From Candidatus Limivicinus sp. (lineage in GTDB: Bacteria > Bacillota > Clostridia > Oscillospirales > Oscillospiraceae): a stretch of 33,562 bases of DNA. The position numbers and the translations under genes were made by a program. The stretch is taken from assembly GCA_029264685.1 (NCBI GenBank), contig JARHZW010000018.1, forward strand, positions 1 to 33,562. Reading direction: 5' to 3'. The notes below the pieces were generated by a model, which worked only from the letters and a program-made list of their open reading frames with translations, did not search any database and had not been told where the DNA came from. Positions 1 to 8,431 of this stretch are shown here, one piece after another; the stretch's first letter is position 1, and every line of letters starts with the position of its first letter.

Positions 1-10
1 CTAACGGTGG

Positions 11-16
11 TATAAT
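11..16 (+). promoter_or_regulatory. -10 box of the uvrB promoter
   Basis: A consensus TATAAT lies 33 bases before the uvrB ATG. The -35 box would fall before base 1 and cannot be seen. The box sits inside the inverted repeat GGTAT-N6-ATACC (9-13 and 20-24), which could be an operator. I see no clostridial or Bacillus-type LexA box (GAAC-N4-GTTC) in the visible leader. Confidence 0.6.
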
Positions 17-48
17 ATGATACCGTATTTTGATGTTTGGAGATAGCG

Positions 49-2016
49 ATGGAAAAATTTAAGCTTGTATCTGATTACAGACCAACAGGCGATCAGCCTC
101 AGGCTATAGAAAGTCTGGTTGCGGGAATAGAAAACGGCATTGATGAACAGGTGCTGCTGGGAGTTACCGGCTCCGGAAAAACCTTTACTATGGCCAATGT
201 TATAGCAAAATTAAACAGACCCACTCTTGTTCTGGCCCATAACAAAACTCTTGCCGCCCAGCTTTGCAGCGAATTCAGGGAGTTTTTTCCTGAAAATGCG
301 GTGGAGTATTTCGTGTCATATTATGATTATTATCAGCCGGAAGCATACATCCCCCATACTGATACATTTATTGAAAAAGATTGTTCCATAAACGATGAGA
401 TAGAACGGCTTCGCCACAGCGCAACCTCCGCTCTGTTTGAGAGAAACGATGTTATAGTTGTGGCGTCGGTGTCATGTATATACGGTCTTGGAGACCCTAT
501 TGATTATAAAAATATGGTGGTCTCTCTCCGCACAGGCCAGACCAGAGATATGGATGAGCTGCTGTTAAAGCTTATTGAGATACGCTACGAGAGAAACGAT
601 ATTGCCTTTGAGAGAAATAAGTTCCGTGTCCGTGGTGATGTTCTGGAAATTTTTCCTGCATATTCCAGTGACAAGGCATACAGGATTGAGTTCTTCGGAG
701 ATGAAATAGAACGCATTTGTGAGATAAACGCTTTGACAGGCGCAGCTACACGTTATGTAAACCATGTTGCCATTTATCCTGCCAGCCACTATGTAACCAC
801 AAAGGAAAAACGTGCCGCTGCTATAGAACGGATAAGAGCAGAGCTTGACGAACAGGTTAAGCTTTTTGAAGAGCAGGGAAAGCTGATAGAGGCCCAGCGG
901 ATAAAGCAGAGAACAGAATATGATATAGAAATGATGCAGGAGCTGGGCTACTGCACGGGAATAGAAAACTATTCACGGGTCATAACCGACAGACCGGCAG
1001 GAAGCCCTCCTATGACTCTGCTTGATTATTTTCCGGATAATTTCCTTTTGTTTGTGGACGAAAGCCATGTAACTCTGCCCCAGCTGAAGGCTATGCAGAG
1101 AGGAGACAGAAGCCGTAAAGAGGCGCTTGTCAATTTCGGCTTCCGTCTGCCATCGGCCTATGACAACAGACCGCTGACATTTGACGAATTTACTGCCCGT
1201 ATTCATCAGCGTGTTTTCGTATCCGCAACGCCGGGAGACTATGAAAGAGAGCGGGCGGGTCAGGTGGTTGAGCAGATTATCAGACCTACGGGACTTCTGG
1301 ACCCTGAAATTTTTGTCCGCCCAATTGAAGGCCAGATAGACGACCTTATAGGGGAGATCAACGAAAAAATAGACAAGGGGCAGCGCACACTGGTCACCAC
1401 ACTTACAAAGAAAATGGCTGAGGATCTTTCAGAATATCTGGGAAATTCCGGAATTCGATGCAGATATATGCACCATGATGTAGGAACCATAGAACGAATG
1501 GAAATAATAAGAGATCTGCGCCTTGGAGAATTTGATGTTCTGGTGGGTATCAACCTTCTGCGAGAAGGCTTGGATATTCCGGAAATAGGACTGGTGGCGA
1601 TTCTGGATGCGGATAAAGAGGGATTTCTGAGGAGTGAAACCAGCCTTATTCAGACCGTCGGCAGAGCTGCAAGAAATGCGGACAGTTTTGTTATAATGTA
1701 TGCGGACAGCGTTACTCCGTCAATGCGGGCCTGCATTGAGGAAACGGAGCGCAGACGCAAAATACAGATTGCTTATAATGAAGCTCATGGCATAGTCCCC
1801 AAAACCATTAAAAAGAGCGTCCGTGAGCTTATAGAAATATCTTCTGACAGCGCTGAAGCCATAACCAAGGCCAACGGCGTAAAGATGACCGACAGAGAGC
1901 GCAGAGAGCTTATAGCCGAGCTTGAGATTAAGATGAAGAAAGCGGCGGAAATGCTGGAGTACGAGATTGCGGCACAGCTGCGTGATGAAATAATCAGGCT
2001 CAAAGGAGAGAAATGA
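49..2016 (+). CDS. uvrB: UvrABC system protein B (excinuclease damage-verification helicase)
   Basis: UvrB loads with UvrA on damaged DNA, verifies the lesion by strand insertion and then recruits UvrC for dual incision in nucleotide excision repair. The 655-residue length is normal. Residues 38-45 are the Walker A GVTGSGKT, the [12 protein letters not shown] stretch near residue 93 is the beta-hairpin that clamps DNA, and the SF2 motifs run through to [11 protein letters not shown]-terminal UVR coiled-coil motif (around [16 protein letters not shown]) is the UvrC-binding region. An upstream in-frame TTG at 37 exists, but GGAG at 39-42 is 6 nt before the ATG at 49, so I chose 49. It heads a five-gene operon with polA 7 nt downstream; its partner uvrA is about 9.4 kb away in another operon, and uvrC is not in the window. 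Confidence 0.97.
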   Translation: MEKFKLVSDYRPTGDQPQAIESLVAGIENGIDEQVLLGVTGSGKTFTMANVIAKLNRPTLVLAHNKTLAAQLCSEFREFFPENAVEYFVSYYDYYQPEAYIPHTDTFIEKDCSINDEIERLRHSATSALFERNDVIVVASVSCIYGLGDPIDYKNMVVSLRTGQTRDMDELLLKLIEIRYERNDIAFERNKFRVRGDVLEIFPAYSSDKAYRIEFFGDEIERICEINALTGAATRYVNHVAIYPASHYVTTKEKRAAAIERIRAELDEQVKLFEEQGKLIEAQRIKQRTEYDIEMMQELGYCTGIENYSRVITDRPAGSPPMTLLDYFPDNFLLFVDESHVTLPQLKAMQRGDRSRKEALVNFGFRLPSAYDNRPLTFDEFTARIHQRVFVSATPGDYERERAGQVVEQIIRPTGLLDPEIFVRPIEGQIDDLIGEINEKIDKGQRTLVTTLTKKMAEDLSEYLGNSGIRCRYMHHDVGTIERMEIIRDLRLGEFDVLVGINLLREGLDIPEIGLVAILDADKEGFLRSETSLIQTVGRAARNADSFVIMYADSVTPSMRACIEETERRRKIQIAYNEAHGIVPKTIKKSVRELIEISSDSAEAITKANGVKMTDRERRELIAELEIKMKKAAEMLEYEIAAQLRDEIIRLKGEK

Positions 2017-2023
2017 GGAATAC

Positions 2024-4585
2024 ATGAAACTGATGATACTTGACGGGAACAGTATAGTTAACCGTGCTTTTTACGGTGTCAGAGCTTTGACTGCACCGGA
2101 CGGCACGCCGACAAATGCTGTTTACGGATTTATGACTATATTGCAAAGAATATATGAGGATGTTAAACCGGAGGCTGTTTGCGTAAGCTTTGACCTTAAA
2201 GCGCCTACTTTCCGCCACAAGGCTTTTGACAGCTATAAGGCACAGAGAAAGGGGATGCCTGAGGAACTGGCAGTGCAGATGCCCATATTAAAGGAAATGC
2301 TGGATAAAATGGGTATCCGCCGCTATGAGCTTGAGGGCTATGAAGCGGATGATATTCTGGGCACAGTGGGCAGGATTTGCGAGAACAGAGGCTGGGAGTG
2401 CGTGATTGTTACCGGCGATAAGGACAGCCTGCAGCTGATTTCAGACACTACAACGGTATGCAATGTAAAGACAAGAGGCGGCAGCACCGAGACTATAATG
2501 TACACACCGGACAGATTTCGTGAGGAATACGGGTTTGAGCCGGAACTTATGGTAGACTTGAAAGCTCTTATGGGAGACACTTCGGACAATATCCCCGGGG
2601 TACCGGGTGTTGGCGAAAAAACGGCAATGGGTCTTGTGCAGAAGTTCGGGCGGCTTGACAATATTTACGCTTCGATCGAAAGTCCGGATATAAAGGCAGG
2701 CGTGCGTAAAAAGCTTGCTGAAGGGGAGCAGAGCGCCAGAGATTCCTACTGGCTTGCAACGATAGTCCGTGATGCACCTGTAAGCTTTGAGCCTGAGGAA
2801 AACATCTGGAACAAGGATTTCACTCCTGAGCTGTACGGCTTCATGAAAAAGCTGGGCTTTAACAAGTTTATTGAAAAATGGGGAGTCACGGAAAGCAAAG
2901 AGGAGAAAAAGGAAAGGCTTGAACTTCCTCATATGGAGAGAAAGGAAATCAGCGGGGAGGAAGAGCTTGAAAAGCTGGAGAGCAGTCTTGTACAGCTCCA
3001 ATATGCCGCAGTTTTGCTTACGGACGGTCTGGATAAAATACAGATCTGCGACGGCAAAAGCGTATATTCTGTTGCATGGGCAGGTCTGGGAGAAAGCTAT
3101 AACCGCTTTCTTAAAGTGCTTTTCAGCGACAAAGTAAAAAAAGTGTCTCACGGTGTAAAAGACCTTATGGGGCAGCTGCTAAAAGAGGGTCTGGGACTTG
3201 ATGGCATTGTGTTTGACACGGAGCTTGCGGCATACCTCCTTGATGCTACCGGCTCTGACTATACTCCTGAGAGACTTACGCAGGGAATATATGATGCTGA
3301 ATACCACGAAACGGAAGCGGTGTATCTGCTGTATAATCCTCTGAAAGAGAAACTGAAAGAGCTTGGAATGGAGAGGCTTTATTTTGATATTGAGCTTCCT
3401 CTCTGTCAGGTCCTTGCAAATATGGAAAAGGACGGCGTTTATGTAGACCGCAGCGCTCTCTATGAATTCGGAGAGGGACTTAATTCAGATATTATGGAAA
3501 GTCAGGCGGAGGTTTACAGACTTGCGGGACATGAATTTAATATAAATTCCCCAAAACAGCTGGGAGTGGTACTTTTTGATGAGCTTATGCTGCCGTATGG
3601 CAAGCGCACCAAAACCGGATGGAAGACCGGCGCTGACGTTTTGGATAAGCTGAAGGACAAGCATCCGATAATAAACCATGTTCTGGAATACAGGGAGCTT
3701 ACCAAACTTAAATCAACCTATGCTGACGGTCTTTTGAAGGTCATTTCACCGGACGGAAGAATTCACACCAGCTTCCAGATGACTGTGACTGCTACCGGAC
3801 GGCTGTCCTCAACAGAACCTAACCTGCAGAACATTCCCATCAGAAAAGCAAGGGGAGCACAGATCAGAAATATGTTTGTTGCTTCACCGGGAAAGGTTCT
3901 TGTGGATGCCGACTACAGCCAGATAGAGCTAAGGCTTCTTGCTCACATTTCAGATGATCAGACCATGCGGGAGGCATTCCTCAGCGGAGAGGACTTCCAT
4001 TCCGTTACGGCGTCCAACGTTTTCGGAGTTCCTCTTTCGGAGGTAACCCCGCTTCTCAGAAGCCGTGCAAAGGCTGTCAACTTCGGCATAGTATACGGTA
4101 TTTCGGCATTTTCATTATCTCAGGATATAGGCGTATGGCCAAGCGAGGCTCAGGCCTATATGGATGCTTATATGGCAAAATACCACGGGGTCAGAGACTA
4201 TATGAAAAATATAGTTGAAAAGGCAAAAGAAGATGGCTATGTGAGCACTATATTCGGAAGAAGAAGAGATTTGCCTGAGCTTAAAAGCTCTAACTACAAT
4301 ATTCGTTCTTTCGGAGAGCGAGTCGCCCTGAACGCACCTATACAGGGGACGGCAGCAGATATAATAAAGCTTGCCATGGTGAATGTTTATAAGCGCTTAA
4401 ATGAGGAGCAGCCGGACGCAAGACTCATACTTCAGATCCACGACGAGCTTATAGTGGAATGCAGCGCAGAACAGGCGGAGAAAGTCAGCACCATACTGAA
4501 GGAAGAAATGGAAAATGCTGTCAAACTTTCTGTTCCTCTTGTTTCCGACGTGAATACGGGCAGAAGCTGGGCGGAGGCGCATTAA
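2024..4585 (+). CDS. polA: DNA polymerase I
   Basis: Family A polymerase that fills excision-repair gaps and removes Okazaki primers. The N-terminal ~290 residues are the 5'-3' flap exonuclease (YEADDILG and GDTSDNIPGVPGVGEKTA with the helix-hairpin-helix). The middle ~290-470 is a proofreading-like fold in which I cannot find the DxE metal-binding pair of the ExoI motif, so 3'-5' exonuclease activity is probably absent, as in Bacillus-type PolA. The polymerase domain has motif A (DADYSQIELR, D630), motif B (K683 to Y691, AKAVNFGIVYG) and motif C (HDE, 806-808). Length 853 aa is typical. It follows uvrB by 7 nt, with GAGG 5 nt before the ATG, consistent with joint action in excision repair. 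Only 1 nt separates it from rimI. Confidence 0.97.
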   Translation: MKLMILDGNSIVNRAFYGVRALTAPDGTPTNAVYGFMTILQRIYEDVKPEAVCVSFDLKAPTFRHKAFDSYKAQRKGMPEELAVQMPILKEMLDKMGIRRYELEGYEADDILGTVGRICENRGWECVIVTGDKDSLQLISDTTTVCNVKTRGGSTETIMYTPDRFREEYGFEPELMVDLKALMGDTSDNIPGVPGVGEKTAMGLVQKFGRLDNIYASIESPDIKAGVRKKLAEGEQSARDSYWLATIVRDAPVSFEPEENIWNKDFTPELYGFMKKLGFNKFIEKWGVTESKEEKKERLELPHMERKEISGEEELEKLESSLVQLQYAAVLLTDGLDKIQICDGKSVYSVAWAGLGESYNRFLKVLFSDKVKKVSHGVKDLMGQLLKEGLGLDGIVFDTELAAYLLDATGSDYTPERLTQGIYDAEYHETEAVYLLYNPLKEKLKELGMERLYFDIELPLCQVLANMEKDGVYVDRSALYEFGEGLNSDIMESQAEVYRLAGHEFNINSPKQLGVVLFDELMLPYGKRTKTGWKTGADVLDKLKDKHPIINHVLEYRELTKLKSTYADGLLKVISPDGRIHTSFQMTVTATGRLSSTEPNLQNIPIRKARGAQIRNMFVASPGKVLVDADYSQIELRLLAHISDDQTMREAFLSGEDFHSVTASNVFGVPLSEVTPLLRSRAKAVNFGIVYGISAFSLSQDIGVWPSEAQAYMDAYMAKYHGVRDYMKNIVEKAKEDGYVSTIFGRRRDLPELKSSNYNIRSFGERVALNAPIQGTAADIIKLAMVNVYKRLNEEQPDARLILQIHDELIVECSAEQAEKVSTILKEEMENAVKLSVPLVSDVNTGRSWAEAH

Positions 4586-4586
4586 G

Positions 4587-5033
4587 ATGGAATATAGTAT
4601 AGTGGATGCTCAAGCACGGCATATACCGCAGCTTGAAGAACTTGAAAAGCAATGCTTCTCCGTTCCGTGGACAGGCTATCAGCTTAAAGGACAGCTGAAA
4701 GACAATAACCACGAATTTATTGTTGCAGAAAGTTCTGAGGGTGAGGTTTTGGGGTATGTATGTATGACCTATGTTCTGGACGAGGGAGATATTTCAAATG
4801 TAGCGGTAAAGCCGGAGCACAGGAGACTTCATTTGGGGACAGAACTTATCGCTGCTCTTATAAACAGGGCAGAAGCCCTTGGAATAGTGCGTATAAGTCT
4901 TGAAGTGAGGGAAAATAATTACCCCGCACAAAAACTCTATTCCAATTTTGGCTTCAATCCTGCGGGACTGCGAAAAAATTACTATGAATTTCCGAAAGAA
5001 AATGCTATAATAATGGTAAAATCAATGAAATGA
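4587..5033 (+). CDS. rimI: Ribosomal protein S18 alanine N-acetyltransferase-like GNAT protein
   Basis: A 148-residue GNAT-fold acetyltransferase. The acetyl-CoA pyrophosphate loop is visible as RRLHLGTELI near residue 80, followed by the LEVRENNYPAQKLYSNFGF block that is typical of RimI. By family knowledge RimI acetylates the N-terminal alanine of S18, although Gram-positive members may have other substrates. It starts 1 nt after polA and is followed 12 nt later by tsaD; rimI-tsaD adjacency is very common in Firmicutes. The usual tsaB and tsaE neighbours are not in the window. The family call is firm; the exact acetylation target is inferred. Confidence 0.9.
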   Translation: MEYSIVDAQARHIPQLEELEKQCFSVPWTGYQLKGQLKDNNHEFIVAESSEGEVLGYVCMTYVLDEGDISNVAVKPEHRRLHLGTELIAALINRAEALGIVRISLEVRENNYPAQKLYSNFGFNPAGLRKNYYEFPKENAIIMVKSMK

Positions 5034-5045
5034 GGCATAAAAGCT

Positions 5046-6047
5046 TTGAAAATACTCGCATTTGAGTCCACTTGTGACGAAACCGCAGCGGCGATAGTCG
5101 AGGATGGACGTAAAATTTTAACTGACCAGATATCCTCTCAGGCGGAGCTTCACGCAGTATACGGCGGTGTTGTGCCTGAAATAGCCTCCAGATGCCATGT
5201 TGAATCAATATCCATACTGGCAGAGAAAGCTGTCAGAGACGCAGGCATAAGCAAAGAAGATATAGATGCGGTGGCTGTTTCATATGCGCCCGGCCTTATA
5301 GGTGCGGTACTTGTAGGCGTTAACTTCGCTAAATCAACTGCCTTGGCACTTAATGTTCCGCTTATTCCCGTTCATCATATAAAAGGTCATATAGCGGCAA
5401 ACTATCTGGCTTATCCCGAGCTTGAACCGCCGTTTCTGTGCCTTGCCATATCCGGTGGAAACACTTTACTGGTGGATGTGAGAGATTACACGGATATGAA
5501 GATTATAGGTGCAACCAGAGACGATGCGGCAGGTGAGTGCTTTGATAAAACCGCCCGTGTGCTGGGGCTGCCTTATCCCGGCGGAAAACCCATTGATATG
5601 CTTGCACAAAACGGAGACGACAGAAAATACAGCTTCCCCATTGCACATGTGGACGGAAATCCGTATGATATGAGCTTTTCCGGTCTGAAAACCTCTGTAA
5701 TAAATCTTGTACATAATGCCGAGCAGAAAGGCGAGGAAATAGACCGTGCTTCTCTGGCTGCTTCTTTCACACGAGCTGTCAGCGAGAGTCTTGTTCCGAG
5801 AACTATGCAGGCTGCAAAGGAACTTGGCTACAAAAAAGTGGTTGTTGCCGGCGGCGTGGCAGCCAACTCCCGCATAAGAGCCGATTTTAAAGCTGCGTGT
5901 GAAAAAAACGGATATGAGCTGTTTATACCGCCGCTCAAGCTTTGCGGAGACAACGGAGCAATGATAGGCGCACAGGCTTATTATGAATATCTGGCAGGAG
6001 CAAGAGCAGGAAGTGACCTGAACGCTTACGCAACAATGGAACTTTGA
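5046..6047 (+). CDS. tsaD: tRNA N6-adenosine threonylcarbamoyltransferase TsaD
   Basis: Transfers the threonylcarbamoyl group from TC-AMP to A37 of ANN-decoding tRNAs, working with TsaB and TsaE. The 333-residue ASKHA-fold protein begins KILAFESTCDETAAA and has the metal-binding HxxxH (H111 and H115 in HHIKGH) and the SGGNTLLV and VAGGVAANS nucleotide-binding motifs. The start codon is TTG at 5046, set by the conserved N-terminus and by GAGG at 5032-5035, 10 nt upstream, which overlaps the end of rimI. radC follows after 18 nt. The substrates of its product include the tRNA-Thr encoded about 1 kb downstream. Confidence 0.96.
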   Translation: MKILAFESTCDETAAAIVEDGRKILTDQISSQAELHAVYGGVVPEIASRCHVESISILAEKAVRDAGISKEDIDAVAVSYAPGLIGAVLVGVNFAKSTALALNVPLIPVHHIKGHIAANYLAYPELEPPFLCLAISGGNTLLVDVRDYTDMKIIGATRDDAAGECFDKTARVLGLPYPGGKPIDMLAQNGDDRKYSFPIAHVDGNPYDMSFSGLKTSVINLVHNAEQKGEEIDRASLAASFTRAVSESLVPRTMQAAKELGYKKVVVAGGVAANSRIRADFKAACEKNGYELFIPPLKLCGDNGAMIGAQAYYEYLAGARAGSDLNAYATMEL

Positions 6048-6065
6048 TAAACAGAGGGATGAAAA

Positions 6066-6752
6066 ATGGGAGTGCATGACGGGCACAGGGAAAGGCTGAG
6101 AGAGACCTTTCTTGAATACGGACTTGAAAGCACCAACGAACTTAATGCGCTTGAACTGTTGCTGTTTTATGCTATTCCGAGGCGTGACACCAACCCCATA
6201 GCTCACGAACTGCTGAAGCGTTTCGGTACTTTGGGCGGGGTGTTCAGAGCCAGTGTGGAGGAGCTGTGTGATGTACCAGGCATAGGGAGAAACGCAGCGG
6301 CTCTCATTTTGCTTGTGCCTGAGATTTTGAAAAAGAGTCAGGTGGCCGATACAAAATCTATTATACAGGTTAAAAATTCGGAGGATGCAGGCAAATATCT
6401 TATGCCACGCTTTATGAATGAGCAGGATGAGGTTGCATATCTCCTCTGCCTGGACTCCCAGAGCCGTATTATAAAATGCGCTGAGGTGGGACGAGGGATA
6501 GTAGATTCGGTGGATATAAATACAAGGATAATAGTTGAGGTTGCGGTGAAATGCAAGGCAAGCTCAGTCATAATTTCCCATAATCACCCGGACGGCATTG
6601 CGCTTCCGTCACCTGAGGATGGCAATGCCACAAAGCAAATCGCAAAATCTCTTGCACTGGTGGGGATTCAGCTTACGGATCATATAATTGTTGCAGGCAA
6701 TGACTATGTTTCCTTTGCTGATTCCGGCTTCATGCGGCTTTTGAAAATGTGA
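6066..6752 (+). CDS. radC: RadC family JAMM/MPN+ protein
   Basis: A 228-residue RadC-family protein. An N-terminal helix-hairpin-helix (VEELCDVPGIGRNAA, about 64-78) precedes a JAMM metalloprotease-like domain with H172, H174, S182 and D185 in SHNHPDGIALPSPED, so the metal site is complete. The historical link to DNA repair is weak and the true substrate of the family is unsettled. GAGGG sits 7 nt before the ATG. It is the last gene of the uvrB-polA-rimI-tsaD-radC unit. I see no clear terminator after it; a weak GCTGC/GCAGC hairpin near 6808-6826 lacks a T-run. Confidence 0.93.
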   Translation: MGVHDGHRERLRETFLEYGLESTNELNALELLLFYAIPRRDTNPIAHELLKRFGTLGGVFRASVEELCDVPGIGRNAAALILLVPEILKKSQVADTKSIIQVKNSEDAGKYLMPRFMNEQDEVAYLLCLDSQSRIIKCAEVGRGIVDSVDINTRIIVEVAVKCKASSVIISHNHPDGIALPSPEDGNATKQIAKSLALVGIQLTDHIIVAGNDYVSFADSGFMRLLKM

Positions 6753-6891
6753 TGTATATGTTATGTAAACTTATCTGTTGTTTTATTAACATTTGAAGTT
6801 CCGGCGGCTGCTTTCGGATTGCAGCGCAGTCAGAAGGGAAAAGAAAACTACGCAAAATAATCAGAAGCAGTGGATTATGACTCTTGATGTT

Positions 6892-6900
6892 TGATATAAT
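6892..6900 (+). promoter_or_regulatory. Possible extended -10 promoter upstream of tRNA-Thr
   Basis: The sequence TGATATAAT matches the extended -10 form TGnTATAAT. The -35 region around 6871-6877 is poor. Transcription would begin near 6907, so the 30-nt palindrome at 6908-6937 would be the first part of the RNA. This would be a second promoter, upstream of the stronger tRNA promoter. Confidence 0.4.
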
Positions 6901-6907
6901 ATGCAGG

Positions 6908-6937
6908 ATTTTAAGTCAATATATATTGACTTAAAAT
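6908..6937. repeat. 30-bp perfect palindrome over the tRNA promoter
   Basis: Every base of this AT-rich 30-mer pairs with its mirror image about a centre between 6922 and 6923; the core is AGTCAATATATATTGACT. The right half contains the -35 box TTGACT of the tRNA promoter. It could be an operator for a dimeric regulator. It is unlikely to be a terminator, because its stem has almost no G or C and no T-run follows it. Confidence 0.8.
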
Positions 6938-6954
6938 ATTTCCTGTGTTATTAT
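6926..6954 (+). promoter_or_regulatory. Promoter of tRNA-Thr
   Basis: TTGACT (6926-6931), a 17-nt spacer and TATTAT (6949-6954) form a near-consensus vegetative promoter. The predicted start near 6961 leaves a leader of about 28 nt before the tRNA. The -35 box lies inside the palindrome 6908-6937. Confidence 0.75.
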
Positions 6955-6988
6955 AAAAAAGTTGATTTCAGAGTTCTGTGATCAGTTT

Positions 6989-7064
6989 GCTGGTATAGCT
7001 CAGTCGGTAGAGCACTTCACTCGTAATGAAGGGGTCGTGTGTTCGAGTCACATTACCAGCTCCA
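6989..7064 (+). tRNA. tRNA-Thr, anticodon CGT
   Basis: A full cloverleaf can be drawn. The acceptor stem GCTGGTA pairs with TACCAGC (7054-7060), the D arm is GCTC/GAGC, and the anticodon arm CTTCA/TGAAG encloses the loop CTCGTAA with anticodon CGT, which reads ACG. The variable loop has 5 nt and the T arm GTGTG/CACAT encloses TTCGAGT. The discriminator is T, and CCA is encoded at 7062-7064. The gene stands alone with its own promoter and terminator. Confidence 0.97.
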
Positions 7065-7108
7065 CGCCGCCGCGGTTGACGTATGTGCCCTCGGTGGCGT
7101 CTTTTTTT
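7064..7108 (+). terminator. Intrinsic terminator of tRNA-Thr
   Basis: ACGCCGCCG (7064-7072) pairs with CGGTGGCGT (7092-7100) with one G-U pair, followed by C and seven Ts (7102-7108). The 5' arm begins on the final A of the encoded CCA, so tRNA and terminator directly abut. The next 80 nt, to 7190, hold nothing I can name apart from a stray TATAAT at 7153 without a good -35. Confidence 0.85.
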
Positions 7109-7190
7109 ATCGTTATAAACATAAAATATGCTGATTTCTCCTGTTTGTTGTGTATAATCTCTAAATAATAAATGCTTTAGAAGAAGAGCC

Positions 7191-7219
7191 TTGACATACG
7201 GGGAAATGGATGTTAACAT
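7191..7219 (+). promoter_or_regulatory. Promoter of the lysine-type ABC transporter operon
   Basis: Perfect TTGACA (7191-7196), a 17-nt spacer and TAACAT (7214-7219), preceded by TG in the extended -10 position (7211-7212). The predicted start near 7226 is just before the P1 stem of the riboswitch. Confidence 0.8.
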
Positions 7220-7230
7220 AAACAAAATTG

Positions 7231-7408
7231 AATCGCTTAGATAGAGGCGCGGTTTTCAAGAGTAGGTCTTCATAAAGTCATGCAGCTGTGAGGTCTGAAA
7301 GGGGCGACCGCCGAAGTGTAGAGAAAGTGCCTGATTTCTTTATGCTGGTTCGTCAGATAATATCTGCCGGACTGTCACATATGTTTTGTGAAGCGCTATC
7401 GTTGATTA
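7231..7408 (+). promoter_or_regulatory. Lysine riboswitch (L-box)
   Basis: The leader carries the conserved L-box blocks in order: GATAGAGGCGC (from 7240), CAAGAGTA (7258-7265), CTGAAAGGGGCG (from 7294), CGCCGAAG (7309-7316), CTGG (from 7345) and GGACTGTCAC (7369-7378). P1 closes with GATAG (7240-7244) against CTATC (7396-7400). A 12-bp stem with G-U pairs is formed by 7315-7326 and 7335-7346. By family knowledge, bound lysine stabilises P1 and lowers expression of lysine synthesis or uptake genes. The downstream terminator at 7430 fits an OFF switch acting by early termination. I recognise it by pattern only; a covariance-model search would confirm it. Confidence 0.9.
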
Positions 7409-7429
7409 CCGGCATATTACCGATTTTCC

Positions 7430-7467
7430 ATGGGTCGCTTACAAAAGCGATCCATTTTTTTATTTTC
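7430..7467 (+). terminator. Riboswitch-controlled intrinsic terminator
   Basis: ATGGGTCGCTT (7430-7440), loop ACAA, and AAGCGATCCAT (7445-7455) form an 11-bp stem with one G-U pair, followed by a T-rich tract to 7467. AAGCG at 7391-7395, next to the P1 3' strand, could pair with CGCTT (7436-7440) as part of an antiterminator. The terminator lies 52 nt before the transporter ATG, so it controls readthrough. Confidence 0.88.
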
Positions 7468-7470
7468 CCA

Positions 7471-7505
7471 CCGGCAGGGAGAAAGTGCCGGAGGACAAAA
7501 AGTCC
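7471..7505 (+). other. Two small hairpins between terminator and ribosome binding site
   Basis: CCGGCA/TGCCGG (7471-7476 and 7486-7491) and GGAC/GTCC (7493-7496 and 7502-7505) are short stems directly before the AAGGAAG ribosome binding site. They could stabilise the 5' end of the read-through mRNA; this is speculative. Confidence 0.4.
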
Positions 7506-7519
7506 GAAAGGAAGAAAAA

Positions 7520-8401
7520 ATGAAGAGAGTATTATCAGTAATCATGGCGCTTGTAATGATGCTTGCGCTGGCTGCCTGCGGCGGTACAAGTGATGAGGCG
7601 AGCAATGCAGCCTCTACATCCGGAACAGGTGTTGAAGACGGTGTTCTGACCGTTGCTATGGAGTGCGTTTATGCTCCTTATAACTGGACTCAGACCGATG
7701 ATTCCAACGGCGCAGTCCCAATTTCCAACAACCCCGGCACATATGCTAACGGCTATGACGTGATGATGGCAAAAAAAATCTGCGAAGCAAACGGATGGGA
7801 GCTTGAAATTGTTCAGTCAGACTGGGATTCTCTTGTACCCGGTGTTCAGACCGGACTTTTCGATGCAGTTATAGCAGGACAGTCTATGACCGCCGAGCGC
7901 TCAAAGCAGGTTGATTTTGCCGGCCCTTACTTCTACGCCACCATGGTATGCCTTACCAAATCTGACAGCCCCTATGCATCTGCAAAGAGCATTTCCGAGC
8001 TTGCAGGCGGTAAGTGCACCGCTCAGATTTCCACTATATGGTATGACAAATGCCTGCCCCAGATAGAAGGTGCCATTAAGCAGAGCGCTGCTGAAACCGC
8101 ACCTTCAATGCTCATGAGTCTCGAGACCAACATGGTGGATTTTGTTTGCACAGATATGCCCACAGCACAGGCTGCCGTTCAGGCTTACCCCGATATGGTT
8201 ATTCTGGATTTCTCCGGCACTGACGGTGACTTCCGGTTCTCAGACGAAGAGAGAGCAGAAAATGTTAACATCGGAATTTCAGTCAGAAAGGGCAATACAG
8301 AACTTAAAAACGCAATAGACGCATTTTTATCCACTATGACCCAAGATGATTTTAACGACCTTATGGTAGAGGCCATCTCCTGCCAGCCTAAGCAGGCCTA
8401 A
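7520..8401 (+). CDS. Amino acid ABC transporter, substrate-binding lipoprotein (lysine predicted)
   Basis: Extracellular family 3 solute-binding protein that would capture an amino acid at the outer membrane face and hand it to the permease. The 293-residue product starts with a lipoprotein signal, hydrophobic to residue 18, with lipobox LAAC and the lipidated cysteine at C20. The mature part has family 3 blocks: VAMECVYAPYNW, NGYDVMMAKKICEANGWE, GLFDAVIAGQSMTAERSKQVDFAGPYF. AAGGAAG lies 7 nt upstream of the ATG; an upstream in-frame start at 7430 would run through the terminator hairpin and was rejected. The lysine riboswitch in front makes lysine (or another basic amino acid) the best guess; sequence alone does not prove specificity. 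Confidence 0.93.
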   Translation: MKRVLSVIMALVMMLALAACGGTSDEASNAASTSGTGVEDGVLTVAMECVYAPYNWTQTDDSNGAVPISNNPGTYANGYDVMMAKKICEANGWELEIVQSDWDSLVPGVQTGLFDAVIAGQSMTAERSKQVDFAGPYFYATMVCLTKSDSPYASAKSISELAGGKCTAQISTIWYDKCLPQIEGAIKQSAAETAPSMLMSLETNMVDFVCTDMPTAQAAVQAYPDMVILDFSGTDGDFRFSDEERAENVNIGISVRKGNTELKNAIDAFLSTMTQDDFNDLMVEAISCQPKQA

Positions 8402-8431
8402 GAAAAAAGAACAGAGAAGGGAGATGTTCCG

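Noticed and set aside
2441-3151. Minus-strand open frame of 236 codons under polA
   Set aside because: Shadow of the PolA exonuclease region; no start signal or motif.
5466-6206. Minus-strand open frame of 246 codons under tsaD and radC
   Set aside because: It spans two well-supported genes on the other strand and shows no domain.
6800-6826. Hairpin GCTGC/GCAGC as a radC terminator
   Set aside because: Only 5 bp with no T-run after it; not strong enough to call.
6962-7168. Open frame across tRNA-Thr
   Set aside because: Its codons are the tRNA gene itself.
7288-7593. Open frame across the lysine riboswitch and its terminator
   Set aside because: It runs through structured RNA and overlaps the true lipoprotein start; no ribosome site.
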